From Anaerolineae bacterium (GTDB lineage: Bacteria; Chloroflexota; Anaerolineae; JAFGEY01): a stretch of DNA of 64,000 nt. A model generated the notes under the pieces. That model searched no databases. It had not been told where the DNA came from and worked only from the letters and a program-made list of their open reading frames with translations. A program made the translations under genes and the position numbers. The stretch is taken from the NCBI GenBank assembly GCA_016929775.1, contig JAFGIE010000045.1:1-64000 (forward strand), written 5' to 3'. Numbering within the stretch: the stretch's first letter is position 1; every line of letters starts with the position of its first letter. This document shows positions 24,085 through 32,777 of the stretch, piece after piece.

Positions 24085-27000
24085 ATGGAGTTGTTGAACC
24101 AGACACTGGGTCGCTTCCAGATCGTCGAAAAGCTGGGCAAGGGTGGCATGGCGACGGTCTACAAGGCCTACCAGACCAACCTGCAGCGCTACGTCGCGAT
24201 CAAAGTCCTCTCGCCCGCGTTGGCGGATGACCTGGACCTGGTCAAGCGGTTCTTGCGCGAGGCCCGATCCGCCGCGGCGCTCCAGCATCCCAACGTGATC
24301 ATCATCCACGACGTGGACAGCGAAGAGAACGTCCACTACATCGTCTCGGAGTTCCTGGAAGGGGCAACGCTGGCGCAGCTGATGCAGCAGGAGGGTGCGC
24401 TCTCCCTGCAGCGCATCGTCCACATCCTGCGCCAAGTGGCTCAGGCCCTCGACTATGCCCACAGCCGTGGCTTTATTCACAGAGACATCAAGCCTAGCAA
24501 CATCATGATCGACCCTGCTCGCGGCGACCACGTCACGCTGATGGACTTTGGCCTGGTGCAGGTCGCCGGCGGCAGTCGCATCACGCGCGCGGGCTATATC
24601 ATGGGCACACCCGACTATATGTCGCCTGAGCAAGCCCGGGGCGATCCCGTGGATCACCGCACGGACATCTATTCGCTGGGCGTGACCACGTACCACGTGC
24701 TGACCGGCAAGGTGCCCTTTCAAAAGTCCACGCCGCACGCCGTGCTGCTTGCGCACATCATGGAGGATCCGCCGGCGATGGCGCCTTCGGGCGCCGGCAT
24801 ATCGCCCCAGCTCGAAGCCGTCGTGCGCAAGGCGATGGCCAAAGACCCGCGCGACCGCTACGAGTGGGTTGGCGACATGGTCGACGACCTGGAGATGGCG
24901 ATCAACAGCCCCGAGACGTTCATCGCGCCCTCGGTCGTTCCCTCTCTCTATCCCCAGACGCCGCCTCCGGTCGCCGGCGATGCGCCGACGGTCTCGGCGC
25001 AAGCGCCGTTGGGCGACAGGAAGGCGGATCTGCAGGCACAGCGCCCCGGACCGCCCGGTTTCGCGCCACCGCAGACGCCGACACCGTCCCCTCCGGCGCC
25101 GGGCGCCCCCCGACACGCGCCGCTGGGCGCGCCCCAGTTCGCGCCGCCGCAGACGCCGGTGCCGCCGCAGACGCCTGCGCCGCCGCAGACGGTGGCGTCC
25201 CGTCGCAGGGCGCGCTGGGTGTGGCCCGTAGTAGGCCTAGTCTCGGTCGCCGTCCTGGCGGCGCTCGTCGTCGCCGGGATCTTGCTGTGGCCTCGCATCG
25301 CGCCGATGCTGAACCAGCCCACGGCGACCGTTGTCGCCGCGGCGACCCTGACGCCCACTGTCGCGCCGGCGATCGCGCTCTTTGACGTCCGCCCGCTGGA
25401 GGTGACACAGGGCGAGAGCGTGACGATCGAGTGGCGAGCGACGGGCGTCGATGCGGTCACGATCCAGCCGAACGTGCGCGAGAATGCCCCGCCCCAAGGG
25501 AGCATCGTGCACCAGCCTGGGCAGACCACCGTCTACCGCCTGGAACTGGCAAGCGGTGCGACGCGCGAGGTCGAGGTCGTGGTCCGTCCCGCGCCAGGCG
25601 CGCCGGTGATCGAGTCCTTTGTCGCCGACCCACCGACGCAGGTGCGGGGCGGCGAGTTTCGGCTGGCATGGCGCGTTTCCGGCGACGTGACCGCGATCGA
25701 GATCAGCCGCGGCTTTGAGATGATCCGCGGACTGAGCCCTGAGGACGAGATCACGCTGGTCGCCGATCAGACGACCACGTTCCTGCTCAATGCCTACAAC
25801 GGCGACTTGCTCTCCTCCGCCAAGATCGAGTTCAGAGTCACCGAACCCACGCCCACGCCGACCCCGACGCCCGAGCCAACGGAGACGCGCGCGCCGACGG
25901 AGACGCCGTTGCCGCCCACGCCCACGCCAACCGCAACCCCCCTGGCGCCGACCCCGACCCAGGTGTCTGCGCCCACGCGGACGCCGACGCCTCCGCCGAC
26001 GCTGCCCGTGAGCGGGGTGGTGCACGCGTTCGAGACCTTTGGTAGCTGGAAGCGCGGCGATCAGCCCTATGGCGAGTTGTCACAGAGCGCAGACCAGCAC
26101 CAGTCAGGTAGCTATGCGGCGCGGCTGGACTATGACTTTGGCCCTGCCAGTGCGAGCGATGACTTTGTCGTCTTTGCCAACCAGGTCCCGGTGGCTGGCG
26201 AACCGAACGCCGTCCAGGCGTGGCTGTATGGCGATCGCTCTGGGCACTATGTCAACATCTGGATCGAGGACGCGCAGCGCCAGGTGTGGTCGGTGCACAT
26301 GGGCGCGCTCGACTTTGAGGGGTGGCGGCAGGTGACCGGTGCGATCGACCCTGCGCTGCCATGGCCCTCGGGCGCGGTGTTTGGGCCCGACAATGGCGCG
26401 ATCGACTATCCCGTCTCCTTCTACGGTCTGGTCCTCGACCGTCCGGGCGCAGGGCCGACGAGCGGGCGGATCTATATCGACGATATCGCGCTCCTGCAGC
26501 TCGACCAGGCGGCCCTGCCCGAGGGCACGTCGACGCCGTCCGGTCCGAGTGGGCGGATCATCTTTACCGTCAGGTTGGACGAAAAGCTCTACGCGCTCTA
26601 TGCCACCGATCCGGGCTGGACCAAGGCGGTCAAGATCGGCGACACGGATTGGGGCCACTCGACGTGTATCCCATCTGCCACGACGGCAGCCACGCTCGAC
26701 GGTACGGTCGTCGCGCTGCGCCCTGTCGAGCGTTGCGAGATCGCGGGTACGGTCGGTTCGTGCCCTTCGCCCGATGGCAAGTGGAAGGTGAACACCAACA
26801 ACCTAGGCAGCAGCTTCTCGGTGGTGCTCTACAACGTGGCTGCAGACCGGATCGAAGAGGCTTACTATGAGGGCAGGCTCAATATCTACGTGGGCCTGAA
26901 CTGGGCGCCCGATAGCAGCCACTTTCTGTTCACCGACGAGTCGAGCGTCTACCGCGCCGACGTCGGTCGAGCTGGCGTGTACCGGGTGATCCCTTACAAG

Positions 27001-27171
27001 GACACGCAGTGGCCCTTGCAGTACAGCGCCGATGGCAGCCTGGTCATGTACCTCAAACCGGTCAACGGCGCGATCGCGGACGTGTTTGTCGCGCAGCCCG
27101 ACGGCAGCGGCGAGCGCAACCTGACCAACGCGCCGATCGCAGTCAAGCTCTGTCCGCGCTGGCGGGGCTGA
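24085..27171 (+). CDS. Transmembrane Ser/Thr protein kinase with CBM-like and TolB-like ectodomain
   Basis: A 1028-residue PknB-type kinase. Residues 12-275 hold GKGGMATVY, AIKVL, HRDIKPSN (Asp 134) and DFG (about 154-156), all intact. A Pro-rich juxtamembrane segment (about 290-375) with repeated PPQTPxPP precedes one TM helix (about 379-400). Outside the membrane come two Ig/PKD-like domains (about 430-590), a Pro/Thr linker (590-645), a jelly-roll domain resembling CBM11/CIA30 modules (about 650-810, ending GRIYIDDIALLQ) and a C-terminal TolB-like propeller fragment (about 825-1028). This looks like a surface sensor for a glycan or wall ligand. The matching PP2C phosphatase gene lies at 29424. 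Confidence 0.9.
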   Translation: MELLNQTLGRFQIVEKLGKGGMATVYKAYQTNLQRYVAIKVLSPALADDLDLVKRFLREARSAAALQHPNVIIIHDVDSEENVHYIVSEFLEGATLAQLMQQEGALSLQRIVHILRQVAQALDYAHSRGFIHRDIKPSNIMIDPARGDHVTLMDFGLVQVAGGSRITRAGYIMGTPDYMSPEQARGDPVDHRTDIYSLGVTTYHVLTGKVPFQKSTPHAVLLAHIMEDPPAMAPSGAGISPQLEAVVRKAMAKDPRDRYEWVGDMVDDLEMAINSPETFIAPSVVPSLYPQTPPPVAGDAPTVSAQAPLGDRKADLQAQRPGPPGFAPPQTPTPSPPAPGAPRHAPLGAPQFAPPQTPVPPQTPAPPQTVASRRRARWVWPVVGLVSVAVLAALVVAGILLWPRIAPMLNQPTATVVAAATLTPTVAPAIALFDVRPLEVTQGESVTIEWRATGVDAVTIQPNVRENAPPQGSIVHQPGQTTVYRLELASGATREVEVVVRPAPGAPVIESFVADPPTQVRGGEFRLAWRVSGDVTAIEISRGFEMIRGLSPEDEITLVADQTTTFLLNAYNGDLLSSAKIEFRVTEPTPTPTPTPEPTETRAPTETPLPPTPTPTATPLAPTPTQVSAPTRTPTPPPTLPVSGVVHAFETFGSWKRGDQPYGELSQSADQHQSGSYAARLDYDFGPASASDDFVVFANQVPVAGEPNAVQAWLYGDRSGHYVNIWIEDAQRQVWSVHMGALDFEGWRQVTGAIDPALPWPSGAVFGPDNGAIDYPVSFYGLVLDRPGAGPTSGRIYIDDIALLQLDQAALPEGTSTPSGPSGRIIFTVRLDEKLYALYATDPGWTKAVKIGDTDWGHSTCIPSATTAATLDGTVVALRPVERCEIAGTVGSCPSPDGKWKVNTNNLGSSFSVVLYNVAADRIEEAYYEGRLNIYVGLNWAPDSSHFLFTDESSVYRADVGRAGVYRVIPYKDTQWPLQYSADGSLVMYLKPVNGAIADVFVAQPDGSGERNLTNAPIAVKLCPRWRG

Positions 27172-27255
27172 GACAGGCAGCGCCCAGAAGCGTGCCTCCG
27201 GTTCGGGGCCCTCGCCCGGGGGACGGGCGCGTGCGCGTACGTGTGCCCGCGTGTG

Positions 27256-27900
27256 CTAGCCTGCGCCTTTGTAGCCTTTGCATACCACAAATACCTCATA
27301 GCCCTCACGGTGGGTGGCGTCAGGGTAGAATGGCTTGACCAGCTCGAACTGTGCGCGCAGGTCGACCAGCAGCTGGGGCAGGTCCTCGCCCTCGAATACC
27401 TTGGCGACAAAGTCGCCGCCCTGCCGCAGCGTGTGGCGCGCGATCTCGAGCGCGGCATACACCAGGGCGATCGAGAACGCGTGATCGCGGATCCGGATGC
27501 CAGATGTGTTCGGCGCTGCGTCCGAGAGCACCACGTCGACCGGACCGCCTGCCGCTTCGATCGCCTCTGCCTGGACCTCCGCTCTTGTCATATCGCCCTG
27601 GATCGTCGTGACGCCCGGGATCGGCTCGATCGGCTGCAGGTCGAGGGCAACCACGCGCCCGCCAGAGCCCGTCCGCTTGGCGGCGACTTGTGACCAGCTG
27701 CCAGGCGCAGCGCCCAGGTCGAGGATCGCCTGACCGGGGTGCAGGATGCGGAACTTGTCGTCGATCTGGATCAACTTGTATGCCGAGCGCGCTCGGTAGC
27801 CTTCCTGCTTGGCTTTCTGAAAGTAGGGGTCATCGGCCTGTCGCTCGCGCCAGTGACCGCTCGATCCCGATCGCGAGCCGCTCCGTCGTCGCCTGGTCAT
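27256..27900 (-). CDS. rlmE: 23S rRNA (uridine-2'-O)-methyltransferase RlmE (FtsJ)
   Basis: A 214-residue SAM-dependent 2'-O-methyltransferase of the FtsJ family. It shows the RARSAYKL catalytic Lys, the SAM motif LDLGAAPGSWSQVA, the DAAPNTSG Asp, the Lys of GGDFVAKVFEGED and the end Glu in HREGYEVFVVCKGYK, so the K-D-K-E tetrad is complete. The ATG at 27900 has GGGAG at 7 nt; the longer frame to 28062 runs into the upstream gene. It is convergent with the kinase and follows the glycosidase by 70 nt on the minus strand. Confidence 0.93.
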   Translation of the reverse strand: MTRRRRSGSRSGSSGHWRERQADDPYFQKAKQEGYRARSAYKLIQIDDKFRILHPGQAILDLGAAPGSWSQVAAKRTGSGGRVVALDLQPIEPIPGVTTIQGDMTRAEVQAEAIEAAGGPVDVVLSDAAPNTSGIRIRDHAFSIALVYAALEIARHTLRQGGDFVAKVFEGEDLPQLLVDLRAQFELVKPFYPDATHREGYEVFVVCKGYKGAG

Positions 27901-27970
27901 ATGTGTGCTCCCTTGAGCGCCCAGGGCCCGCGTGCGGGCGCCAGTCCATTCCTTTGCCGTTCCGCCCGGA

Positions 27971-29152
27971 TCAGGGACTGAGCCACTTGCTGACGTCCTC
28001 GCCGCGCGCGTACTGCTGTACCGCGTGGTACACGGGCCTGGGCGTGAACTCGGTGGTGACAAAGCTATAGTAGTTCAGGTAGCCGGGTTCGGGTCGTGGG
28101 AAACGGAACGCCCACAGCGCAACCGCTTTGCACCAGGGCCACTCGTGCCGCGCCCACGCGTAGGCCTGTACCGTGTAGGCCACGCGCAGCCGGGGGGAGA
28201 CCGCTTTGGTCCAGCGCGGATGATCGTTCCATCCCCCTTCGGTGATCATCAGCGGCTTGTGCGCGTCGCCGTTGCGGACCATGATCTGCCGCAGCAGTTC
28301 GGTGCGCCGGTAGTTGATCGCGTCCGTCGCCGGCGGCGCGTCCGTCGGAAAGCGCCACCCGTAGGCGTGGACGGCGAGAGCGTCGAAATAGGACGCTGCC
28401 CCGGCGTCGTACATGCCCTGCAGGTAGTCGAGGTCGCCCATCGCGTCCGGGGCGCCCAGGGTCGGCGACAGCGCGCCTCCCAGGACCACGATCTCGGGGT
28501 TCGCCTCCTTGGCGCGCGCATAGGCAATGCGCAGCATCTCGGCGTACTCGGCTGGGTCCGGATCCCGGTAGCCCCACTCCAGGCCCAGGTTGGGCTCGTT
28601 CCACACGATCAGGTAGTCGACCTCGCCGCGGTAGCGCGCCGCGAAAGCGCCCACAAAGTCGCCCAGGTCGGCGTAACGCGCTGGGTCCAGGTAAGAGACC
28701 TCTGTGTCCGGCGGGCGGGCCCAGTCGGGCACGAACCCGATCCGGGCGATCACGTTTAGGCCCTGCCGCCGCGCGTGGGCGATCACCATGTCGGCGTGCG
28801 CCCAGTCATAGACGCCCTTGGCGGGTTCGCTGTACTGCCACGGAAAGTACTCGACGACCCAACTGGCGCCCATCTCGCGCACCATCTCGAGCGTCTGCTT
28901 GATCTTCCATTCCTCGACCTCGTCGGTCAGGCGCGTGTGTACGCCGATCGCGGGGTCCACGCTCTCCACGCTCCGCTGCGGGCCCAGGACGACCAGCGGA
29001 CGAGGCGGGCGCAGTCCATACAGAGCGAGCGCGATCAGCACGACGCAGCGCAGCCCGGTCCACGCCCACTTCTGCCATCTGGAGGTCACAGGCAAAGCGC
29101 CGGGCAGTGCGGAAGCTCCCTGTGATCTGGCAGGGGGGTCTGCTTGCGCCAC
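27971..29152 (-). CDS. Membrane-anchored clan GH-A type glycoside hydrolase
   Basis: A 393-residue protein with an N-terminal TM anchor (about residues 35-52) and a TIM barrel outside the membrane. LIVWNEPNLG contains the acid/base Glu after Asn, and LMITEGGWN contains the candidate nucleophile Glu; this Asn-Glu plus Glu arrangement is typical of GH5, GH39 and related clan A families. FPWQYSEPAKGVYDW near the N-terminus is also common in the group. The substrate is unknown. The GTG at 29152 is chosen because GGAGG lies 5 nt upstream; ATG 29164 and GTG 29305 lack ribosome sites, and the latter lies before the predicted transcription start. Confidence 0.75.
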   Translation of the reverse strand: MAQADPPARSQGASALPGALPVTSRWQKWAWTGLRCVVLIALALYGLRPPRPLVVLGPQRSVESVDPAIGVHTRLTDEVEEWKIKQTLEMVREMGASWVVEYFPWQYSEPAKGVYDWAHADMVIAHARRQGLNVIARIGFVPDWARPPDTEVSYLDPARYADLGDFVGAFAARYRGEVDYLIVWNEPNLGLEWGYRDPDPAEYAEMLRIAYARAKEANPEIVVLGGALSPTLGAPDAMGDLDYLQGMYDAGAASYFDALAVHAYGWRFPTDAPPATDAINYRRTELLRQIMVRNGDAHKPLMITEGGWNDHPRWTKAVSPRLRVAYTVQAYAWARHEWPWCKAVALWAFRFPRPEPGYLNYYSFVTTEFTPRPVYHAVQQYARGEDVSKWLSP

Positions 29153-29306
29153 GTGTTCCTCCATGTCTCGTAGCTGGTGCCGGGCGAGTGCCGGGCCTTC
29201 CAGCTGCGCGCGGGACAGCGTACCACGCCGACCACCGGCGCTGCCTGTCTCGTGCCCGGGTTGGCTCGATCGGCTGCACGGTCGGTGCCGGGGCGGCGTA
29301 TGCACG

Positions 29307-29335
29307 ATTATAGCCGCCCCGTGCGGAAATCACAA
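29307..29335 (-). promoter_or_regulatory. Promoter of the GH-A-like hydrolase gene
   Basis: Minus strand TTGTGA (29335-29330), 17-nt spacer, TATAAT (29312-29307). It is back to back with the PP2C promoter. Confidence 0.68.
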
Positions 29336-29339
29336 GGTA

Positions 29340-29348
29340 TGGTATAAT
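29340..29348 (+). promoter_or_regulatory. Extended -10 of the PP2C phosphatase gene
   Basis: TGG-TATAAT (29340-29348), 76 nt before the ATG. No good -35 box; the region overlaps the divergent promoter. Confidence 0.5.
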
Positions 29349-29423
29349 GACTGTGTGGTCCGATCGTGGTGGCGGGGGACCGTGTGCCCTCCGCCCTTGT
29401 CTGCGTCCCCTGAAGGAGTTGCC

Positions 29424-30281
29424 ATGATCAAGATCGAGGTCGCCGCGTGGAGCGACCGCGGTCAGGTGCGCCCGACCAACGAGGACAGGGTGTTCTACCA
29501 GATGCTCAGCGCTTCCGACGCCGATCCGATCGCGCTCTGCATGATCGCGGACGGCATGGGGGGCTATCTGGGCGGCGAGGTCGCGAGCCACTGGGCGATC
29601 GAGACGCTCAAGCTTTCCCTGGCGGATCTCTTTGTGCCCAACGGCTCGCGGCGTGCGGTGCGCATGCGCGACACGTCGTCGGGCGCGGCGCAGGCGGGGG
29701 ACGACGGGCACGCGCGCGCCCCGGACATGGCGATCGTTCACCTGCTGCGCGAAGCGATCCGCCGCGCCAACCACATCGTGCGCCAGTATACGATCGGCGA
29801 CCAGCAAGAGGCAATGGGAGCGGGCTCGACGCTGACCCTGGTGCTGGTCAAGGGCACGCGGGCCTATGTCGCCAATGTCGGCGACAGCCGTGCCTACCTG
29901 CTGCGCGCAGGGCGGCTGACTCAGGTCACCCGCGATCACTCGGTGGTCGCCGAGCTCGTCGCCGCCGGGCGAGTCACGCTCGCCGAGTCCTTCACCCATC
30001 CTCAGGGGGGGCTGATCACGCGCTGCGTGGGGTGCAGCGAAGAGATCGACCCCGACATCGGGCCGCTGACAGCACGCGTCGGCGACCTGTTTCTGCTTTG
30101 CTCCGATGGCCTGTGGACGATGCTCCGCGACCCGCGGGCCATGGCAGAGATGATCGCCGGCAGCCCCGATCTCGAGTCGGCTGCCCAGGCGCTGGTCAGT
30201 GCGGCGAACGAGGCGGGCGGCAAAGACAATGTCACGGTCGGGCTGATGCGCCTCGCCGGTGCACCCGACATCTCCGCCTAG
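29424..30281 (+). CDS. PP2C-family Ser/Thr protein phosphatase
   Basis: A 285-residue metal-dependent phosphatase. It holds the metal-binding motifs IADGMGGYLGGEVAS (Asp near residue 40), VGDSRAYLLR, the CSDGLW Asp and GGKDNVTVGL, and the early RPTNEDR segment. A family insertion around residues 75-100 (SGAAQAGDDGHARAPDM) is longer than usual and probably a surface loop. The ATG at 29424 follows AAGGAG. It is the likely counterpart of the Ser/Thr kinase at 24085, although two minus-strand genes separate them. Confidence 0.93.
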   Translation: MIKIEVAAWSDRGQVRPTNEDRVFYQMLSASDADPIALCMIADGMGGYLGGEVASHWAIETLKLSLADLFVPNGSRRAVRMRDTSSGAAQAGDDGHARAPDMAIVHLLREAIRRANHIVRQYTIGDQQEAMGAGSTLTLVLVKGTRAYVANVGDSRAYLLRAGRLTQVTRDHSVVAELVAAGRVTLAESFTHPQGGLITRCVGCSEEIDPDIGPLTARVGDLFLLCSDGLWTMLRDPRAMAEMIAGSPDLESAAQALVSAANEAGGKDNVTVGLMRLAGAPDISA

Positions 30282-30304
30282 CCGAACCCCTGAGCCAGGC
30301 ATGG

Positions 30305-30336
30305 AAAAGCCCCCCGTGTGGATCTCCGGGGGGCTT
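30305..30336. terminator. Bidirectional terminator between convergent genes
   Basis: AAGCCCCCCG (30307-30316) pairs with CGGGGGGCTT (30327-30336). On the minus strand it is followed by TTTT, so it terminates the surface-protein gene best and may also stop the PP2C transcript. Confidence 0.8.
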
Positions 30337-30355
30337 GTGCATCTCTGCGCGCGGA

Positions 30356-31471
30356 CTAGGGGCGGTTCGCCAGCTTTTTCCCGATGAACAGGCCCATCAC
30401 CAGGACCACTGCCGAGATCCCTGCCACGATGCTCAGGCTGGTCACGTCCTCGCTCCGGGACGAGGTCGAGGCGAGGCCTGCTGCGTTCACATTCGGCGGT
30501 GGCTGCACGACGGTGTGGTGCACCCGCGTGGGCGTCGGCAGCGGCGTTGGGCTCGAGGTCGGGGTGGGCGACGGGGTAAAGGTTGGCGTCACCGTGGGCG
30601 TATGGGTTGGCGTCGGCGTGTTGGTTGGCGTCGGCGTGTTGGTCGGCGTCGGGGTGTTGGTCGGCGTCGGCGTGTTGGTCGGCAGCGGCGTGTTGGTCGG
30701 CTTGACCGGCGCGGCTGCGGCGACCATTGTTCTCGCTCCGCCCGTAGCGACGAGGCACGCCATGTCGACGAACGTCGCCTCGTACCGGTACGCCCACTGG
30801 TTCCAGCCCCTGACATAGACGGTCACGTACTCGCCCTGGGCCTGGGCTGTGACCTGGGTCTTGACCCACTGGTTCGTGCCATCCGGGGCCTTGGTGTGGG
30901 CATCCCACACGGCTTCACCCCATGTCACATTCTCGGGCGGGCGCATCACCTGCCCGGCGGGCTCGAACCCGGTGGGATCGATGCCAGCTGTGACCTGGTA
31001 GTTGCCCAGGTCGTCCGGTCCGGATACCATCTGGTCCTTGACCCAATGGTTGTCGCGCGCGCTCATGATCTGGACATAGATCGAGAACACGACCTTGCTG
31101 TTCGCGGGCACCTTGACCCGCTGCCAGATCCCGGCGTCGTGCAGCGCATAGGTGTTGAACCACTGCAGCGACTTGTTCCCGTCGAGCAGTCGCGCGCGCA
31201 GGTCTGCGCTGCCGTCGTCCTCCGGACGCTGGAGCACTTTCCACTCGGGCTCGTAGTACTTGCTGCCCGGACCGGTGTGATAGTACCACGGATTCCAGCC
31301 CTCGCTGACCCACGACGAGCGGCTGGTGCGGCGCATGTCCCCTTCGAAGCTAGGGTTGGTGAGCAGGTTCTCGCTTTGCTGCGTTGGCTGCGCTAGAACG
31401 AGGGGCGCGGCCATCGACACGACGCACAATAGTGCAAAAAGCACCATAGTGTTTCGAATCAGCCTATGCAT
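30356..31471 (-). CDS. Secreted, C-terminally anchored surface protein with PTNTPTP repeats
   Basis: A 371-residue protein with a signal peptide (residues 1-27, cleavage after VLAQ), a predicted beta-sandwich module (about 30-240) beginning NLLTNPSFEGD like many carbohydrate-binding modules, a linker of repeated PTNTPTPTNTP (about 255-320), and a C-terminal TM helix (about 345-365) ending KKLANRP. It seems to be a cell-surface protein attached by its C-terminus. Function unknown; carbohydrate binding is inference from the NPSFEG start. The linker DNA is a run of near-identical 18-bp units. GGAGG precedes the ATG at 31471 by 10 nt. Confidence 0.75.
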   Translation of the reverse strand: MHRLIRNTMVLFALLCVVSMAAPLVLAQPTQQSENLLTNPSFEGDMRRTSRSSWVSEGWNPWYYHTGPGSKYYEPEWKVLQRPEDDGSADLRARLLDGNKSLQWFNTYALHDAGIWQRVKVPANSKVVFSIYVQIMSARDNHWVKDQMVSGPDDLGNYQVTAGIDPTGFEPAGQVMRPPENVTWGEAVWDAHTKAPDGTNQWVKTQVTAQAQGEYVTVYVRGWNQWAYRYEATFVDMACLVATGGARTMVAAAAPVKPTNTPLPTNTPTPTNTPTPTNTPTPTNTPTPTHTPTVTPTFTPSPTPTSSPTPLPTPTRVHHTVVQPPPNVNAAGLASTSSRSEDVTSLSIVAGISAVVLVMGLFIGKKLANRP

Positions 31472-31512
31472 ACGGGAGCTTCCTCCTTGCCCGAAGGGGC
31501 AGAATTGGAGGC

Positions 31513-31541
31513 ATTATACCGCAAATCGGTGCGCAGCGCAA
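31513..31541 (-). promoter_or_regulatory. Promoter of the surface protein gene
   Basis: Minus strand TTGCGC (31541-31536), 17-nt spacer, TATAAT (31518-31513), 42 nt before the ATG. Confidence 0.68.
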
Positions 31542-31567
31542 ACCGCGGACTGGGGAATCGCGCATCA

Positions 31568-31596
31568 TTGCCAACTTGGGCGGGGAATGGTATAAT
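31568..31596 (+). promoter_or_regulatory. Promoter of the hypothetical gene at 31692
   Basis: TTGCCA (31568-31573), 17-nt spacer, TATAAT (31591-31596) preceded by TGG (extended -10). Confidence 0.68.
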
Positions 31597-31691
31597 GATC
31601 CTGAGTGGGTCGCATAGGCGCAGGGTGGGGGGGCTCTGGCCTGCGTACACGCCTGTTGGCGCGCGGCGACAGCGCCTGTGTCACGGCGGCG

Positions 31692-32663
31692 ATGGTGGAC
31701 TCGACGATGGCCGAAAGCCCTGGACGGCACGCACGGCGGTTGCCCCATCTACCTCTGCTGAGCTGCCAGCTCGCGCAACTGCGCGAGGTGGAGGGGGCGC
31801 TCGATCGCCTGCTGCACCGGGTCATCGACCAGTTGAGCGAGGAGGCCTTGGCCCGCGCCTCAGAGCGGTTTGACGAGCTCGTCATCGCGCATCCTGACCT
31901 GCGGATCGCCGATGTGAGCGCTTACCCGCGGCTCGTAAAGGCCTTGATGGCGTGCCTCGACCCACAGCGCGGGCCACTCGACGGCTTCGAGGACGCTGTC
32001 GCGTTGCTCAGCGCGCGGTGTGTGACGCCGCAGTCCCTGCGCGCCCTGCGCGCCCGCCTGTACAGCGTCGCCGGGCGGGTGGCGCTGCGCGCGCCGGACT
32101 TGTTGCCCACGGCGGCGATCGCCGCGTTCTCGCTCGACGACGAGGACCAGGCGTGCAACGCCTTCGTGCACATGGTGGTCTGTGCTTCGGCGATCGAGGC
32201 CTACGTCCAAGCTGCCCTGTGCGAGGAGGCGTCGCCCTCGGTCGACGTGAGTACCTGGCTGGCGGCGGACCCGCCCGCGGCGTTGATCGCCGCGATCGGT
32301 GAGGGCCCGGCGTACTATTTCGCCGCGATCCCGGGCGTGCTGCCCTTTCTCGACCAGGAACGGGTGCTCTTTGAGCCGGAGCGCCTGGCGCCCGTGCAAG
32401 CTAGGGGCGCGGCGTCGCCCTGTCCGCATGCGGTGGGGCTTGGCGCGCTGGTCGATGGGGCGTACGTCACGCGGCTCTCTGCAGAGATCGCGCGCGTACG
32501 CCGCGCACTGCGGGAGCGCTACCCGGTGCACACGGTCGCCGATGTCGAGATGCTGGCTGAGCGGGCGCTCGACGCCCTGGTTGCCCTGCCGCACAGTGCG
32601 AACCCGCTTCTCCAGGCGATCTTTGTCCAGAGCTGGGTCCGGTATCTCTATCAGGCCAACTAG
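31692..32663 (+). CDS. Hypothetical protein, alpha-helical, soluble
   Basis: I do not recognise this 323-residue protein. It has no signal peptide, TM helix or obvious catalytic motif; the sequence is Ala/Leu-rich and likely all-helical, with a Cys pair near NAFVHMVVCASAIEAYVQAALC. Codon use and GC content match the neighbours, so it looks genuine. The start is uncertain: ATG 31692 is chosen, and ATG 31707 and an upstream start at 31605 are alternatives. It has its own promoter and precedes an RpiR-type regulator gene by 114 nt. Confidence 0.6.
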   Translation: MVDSTMAESPGRHARRLPHLPLLSCQLAQLREVEGALDRLLHRVIDQLSEEALARASERFDELVIAHPDLRIADVSAYPRLVKALMACLDPQRGPLDGFEDAVALLSARCVTPQSLRALRARLYSVAGRVALRAPDLLPTAAIAAFSLDDEDQACNAFVHMVVCASAIEAYVQAALCEEASPSVDVSTWLAADPPAALIAAIGEGPAYYFAAIPGVLPFLDQERVLFEPERLAPVQARGAASPCPHAVGLGALVDGAYVTRLSAEIARVRRALRERYPVHTVADVEMLAERALDALVALPHSANPLLQAIFVQSWVRYLYQAN

Positions 32664-32777
32664 CGCCGCCCTGCTACGGGCGCCGCGCCTCCTGGAGGGC
32701 CCGTACCGGCTCGGCTCTTGCTTTTGCCGCCGGCGTCTCGCGCCGGTGCATTGGCCTGTTTGGCCAAGGGGGTATCG

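Noticed and set aside
30590..30705. Tandem near-identical units resembling a CRISPR or minisatellite array
   Set aside because: They lie inside the surface-protein gene and encode the PTNTPTP linker in frame; no spacers or cas genes.
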